Assembly (NCBI GenBank): GCA_028704195.1
Contig: JAQVLL010000125.1
Coordinates: 1-6,386 of the forward strand
Length of the DNA stretch: 6,386 nucleotides
Reading direction: 5' to 3'
Source: Smithellaceae bacterium
GTDB taxonomy: Bacteria > Desulfobacterota > Syntrophia > Syntrophales > Smithellaceae
The stretch's first letter is position 1, and each line of letters starts with the position of its first letter. Positions 5,570-6,386 of this stretch are shown here, in pieces. Under the pieces are notes generated by a model that saw only the letters and a program-made list of their open reading frames with translations, did not search any database and had not been told where the DNA came from. Position numbers and translations under genes: made by a program.

Positions 5570-5789
5570 TTAGGAGAGAAGAGTGAAGGCCTGAATACCT
5601 TCAATGGTTATTTTGCCGTCGGCTAATCATGCCCGTAATTGTTTTAGTCGAGGCTAAATATCTTTTGCTCTTAATTAAAGCAGATATTATGCCAATATTC
5701 CCATAAAATACATAAGTTATTGATTTAAAACAGATATAATTAACATATTCATTTCTTTTCGGCGTTTGAAGATCATGAGCTTTCGGCAA
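5570..5789 (-). pseudogene. Possible decayed minus-strand ORF before the terminator
   Basis: On the minus strand an open frame (TTG at 5789, stop at 5603-5601) reads through GIISALIKSKRYLASTKTIT, and a second frame continues nearly where it ends with ADGKITIEGIQAFTLLS and a TAA at 5572-5570, immediately before the leftward terminator. Joining the two frames near 5622-5630 would give one protein tail ending exactly at a terminator, as expected for a gene broken by a frameshift. A KSK start and an ADGKIT tail faintly recall phage holin-like proteins, but I would not name it. There is no clear start or ribosome binding site. Chance open frames in AT-rich DNA are a real alternative. Confidence 0.25.
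5671..5750. repeat. Imperfect 30-bp direct repeat
   Basis: Copy one (5671-5700) and copy two (5720-5750) share TTRATT, AAA, CAGATAT and ATATTC blocks; the CAGATAT cores start at 5681 and 5731, exactly 50 bp apart. It sits within AT-rich DNA, so part of the likeness may be compositional. A lone TATAAT at 5735-5740 has no matching -35. Confidence 0.4.
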
Positions 5790-5888
5790 TAAATGTCGGA
5801 TTTGCGTTTTTCAAAAAAATTAACCATAATAATAACAGCGACATAACTAAACACCAATTTTTGCCCGCCTTTCGACAAAAATGTCGAC
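5781..5888 (+). promoter_or_regulatory. Two similar dyad motifs upstream of the sensor gene (candidate operator)
   Basis: Site 1 (5781-5800) has the half-sites TTTCGGCAA and AAATGTCGG. Site 2 (5870-5888) has TTTCGACAA and AAATGTCGAC, with a perfect TCGACA-AAAA-TGTCGA dyad at 5872-5887. The two align over almost their whole length, with one inserted base and two or three substitutions, and are about 89 bp apart. Site 2 lies just upstream of a -35 element, which fits a transcription factor site, possibly the cognate response regulator. The regulator is inferred. Confidence 0.45.
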
Positions 5889-5905
5889 CTTTCCGGTAAT
5901 TATCA

Positions 5906-5933
5906 TTGACATTTCCTGCGAATAGATTAAGAT
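5906..5933 (+). promoter_or_regulatory. Probable promoter of the membrane sensor gene
   Basis: A perfect -35 TTGACA (5906-5911), a 16-bp spacer and -10 TAAGAT (5928-5933, four of six). Transcription would start near 5940, giving a leader of about 45 nt before the ATG at 5984. Confidence 0.5.
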
Positions 5934-5983
5934 ATCCGGCAAACAAAACGTTATCCCCAATTGGCACAAATATATAGAATATT

Positions 5984-6386
5984 ATGAATATTTTTAGAAA
6001 AAAAGAAACCATTGTCCGGCGCAGCCGCCCGTATAACGGCAGTTTTCTGCAACCACTGGCCGTAGCTATCGTTTCAGCGGTACTGGTATTCCTGATTCTC
6101 GTGATGGGATTCCTTGATTTGAGGCGAAGCGAAAACAACCTGGTCGGCTTTCTACAAGATCAGGCGCTCACCACCGTAAGCGTTATACAGCGGCTGACGG
6201 AAGATAATCTGAAAAGCATTGTGGCAATGCCGGGGAAAATCCCCACGCAGTCCAAAACTGCCCGGCAGCAGGAGTCCGATTATTCAAAAAAACTGGTTTT
6301 GGAAGCGATCACGGCACTGGGGCAAAAAATCGATGAGCAGTGGAAGAAAAAAAACGTCAGCAATGCCTATCTCCGGCAATTTGCGG
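5984..6386 (+). CDS. Membrane-anchored protein, probably N-terminus of a sensor histidine kinase (3' truncated)
   Basis: The frame is open from ATG 5984 to the window end (134 codons plus one base). An in-frame TAG at 5975-5977 rules out a longer start. Residues 1-20 are basic (RKK, RRSR); residues ~24-44 (PLAVAIVSAVLVFLILVMGFL) form one membrane helix. The following LDLRRSENNLVGFLQDQAL and a predicted helical, charged stretch with Lys/Gln-rich parts look like the extracytoplasmic sensor region of an NtrB/ZraS-type histidine kinase. No kinase motif is inside the window, so the class is inference; a methyl-accepting or cyclase sensor would begin similarly. No clear ribosome binding site is seen. 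The codon pattern and GC content match neighbouring genes, unlike the AT-rich spacer before it. Confidence 0.7.
   Translation, partial: MNIFRKKETIVRRSRPYNGSFLQPLAVAIVSAVLVFLILVMGFLDLRRSENNLVGFLQDQALTTVSVIQRLTEDNLKSIVAMPGKIPTQSKTARQQESDYSKKLVLEAITALGQKIDEQWKKKNVSNAYLRQFA

Noticed and set aside
5961..5987. Sigma54 promoter from TTGGCAC at 5961-5967
   Set aside because: The -12 element is TATA rather than TTGC, and transcription would start at about the ATG, leaving no leader.
5773..6138. 121-codon minus-strand ORF opposite the sensor gene
   Set aside because: The plus strand carries a clear membrane helix and an open frame to the window end; the minus frame shows no recognisable domain.

Overview
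The window looks like chromosomal DNA of a Gram-negative anaerobe, most likely Desulfobacterota (former Deltaproteobacteria), perhaps near Syntrophales. This is inferred from the gene set (MeaB plus methylmalonyl-CoA epimerase, a TrpB2-type tryptophan synthase, a small Cys protein coupled to rarA), AGGAG ribosome binding sites, sigma70-like promoters and the style of the intergenic repeats. No species can be named from sequence alone.

Layout. Positions 1-1276 (+) hold the end of a methylmalonyl-CoA module: a 5'-truncated MeaB/ArgK GTPase, then methylmalonyl-CoA epimerase. Positions 1277-1512 lie between convergent genes and contain a weak hairpin and a roughly 100-bp composite inverted repeat. 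A DUF3597-family gene (1914-1513, -) has a strong promoter and ribosome binding site of its own. Positions 1930-2355 form a divergent regulatory region. Its right half is the most interesting part of the window: a promoter, a short leader ORF with three consecutive Trp codons, and a chain of overlapping, mutually exclusive hairpins ending in an intrinsic terminator, just before a trpB2 gene (2356-3720). A clear terminator follows trpB2. A small four-cysteine protein (3935-4192) overlaps rarA (4189-5538) by ATGA. Positions 5539-5983 are AT-rich. They contain a minus-strand intrinsic terminator, a possible decayed minus-strand ORF, an imperfect direct repeat, two similar dyad motifs and a promoter for a membrane-anchored protein. 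That protein starts at 5984 and runs off the window; it is probably the N-terminus of a sensor kinase.

How the parts work together. MeaB protects or reactivates B12-dependent methylmalonyl-CoA mutase, and the epimerase supplies its R-isomer substrate; together they serve propionate or succinate interconversion. TrpB2 makes tryptophan from indole and serine (or a serine derivative). The leader suggests its transcription is controlled by ribosome stalling at Trp codons. By hand folding, a ribosome stalled on the Trp codons would free a 2:3 hairpin, release strand 4 to pair with strand 5, and so block the 5:6 terminator. A ribosome that reaches the stop codon would give the opposite outcome. This is trp attenuation with one extra relay hairpin compared with the four-segment enterobacterial trp leader. 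RarA is a replication-fork maintenance ATPase; the role of its small coupled partner is unknown.
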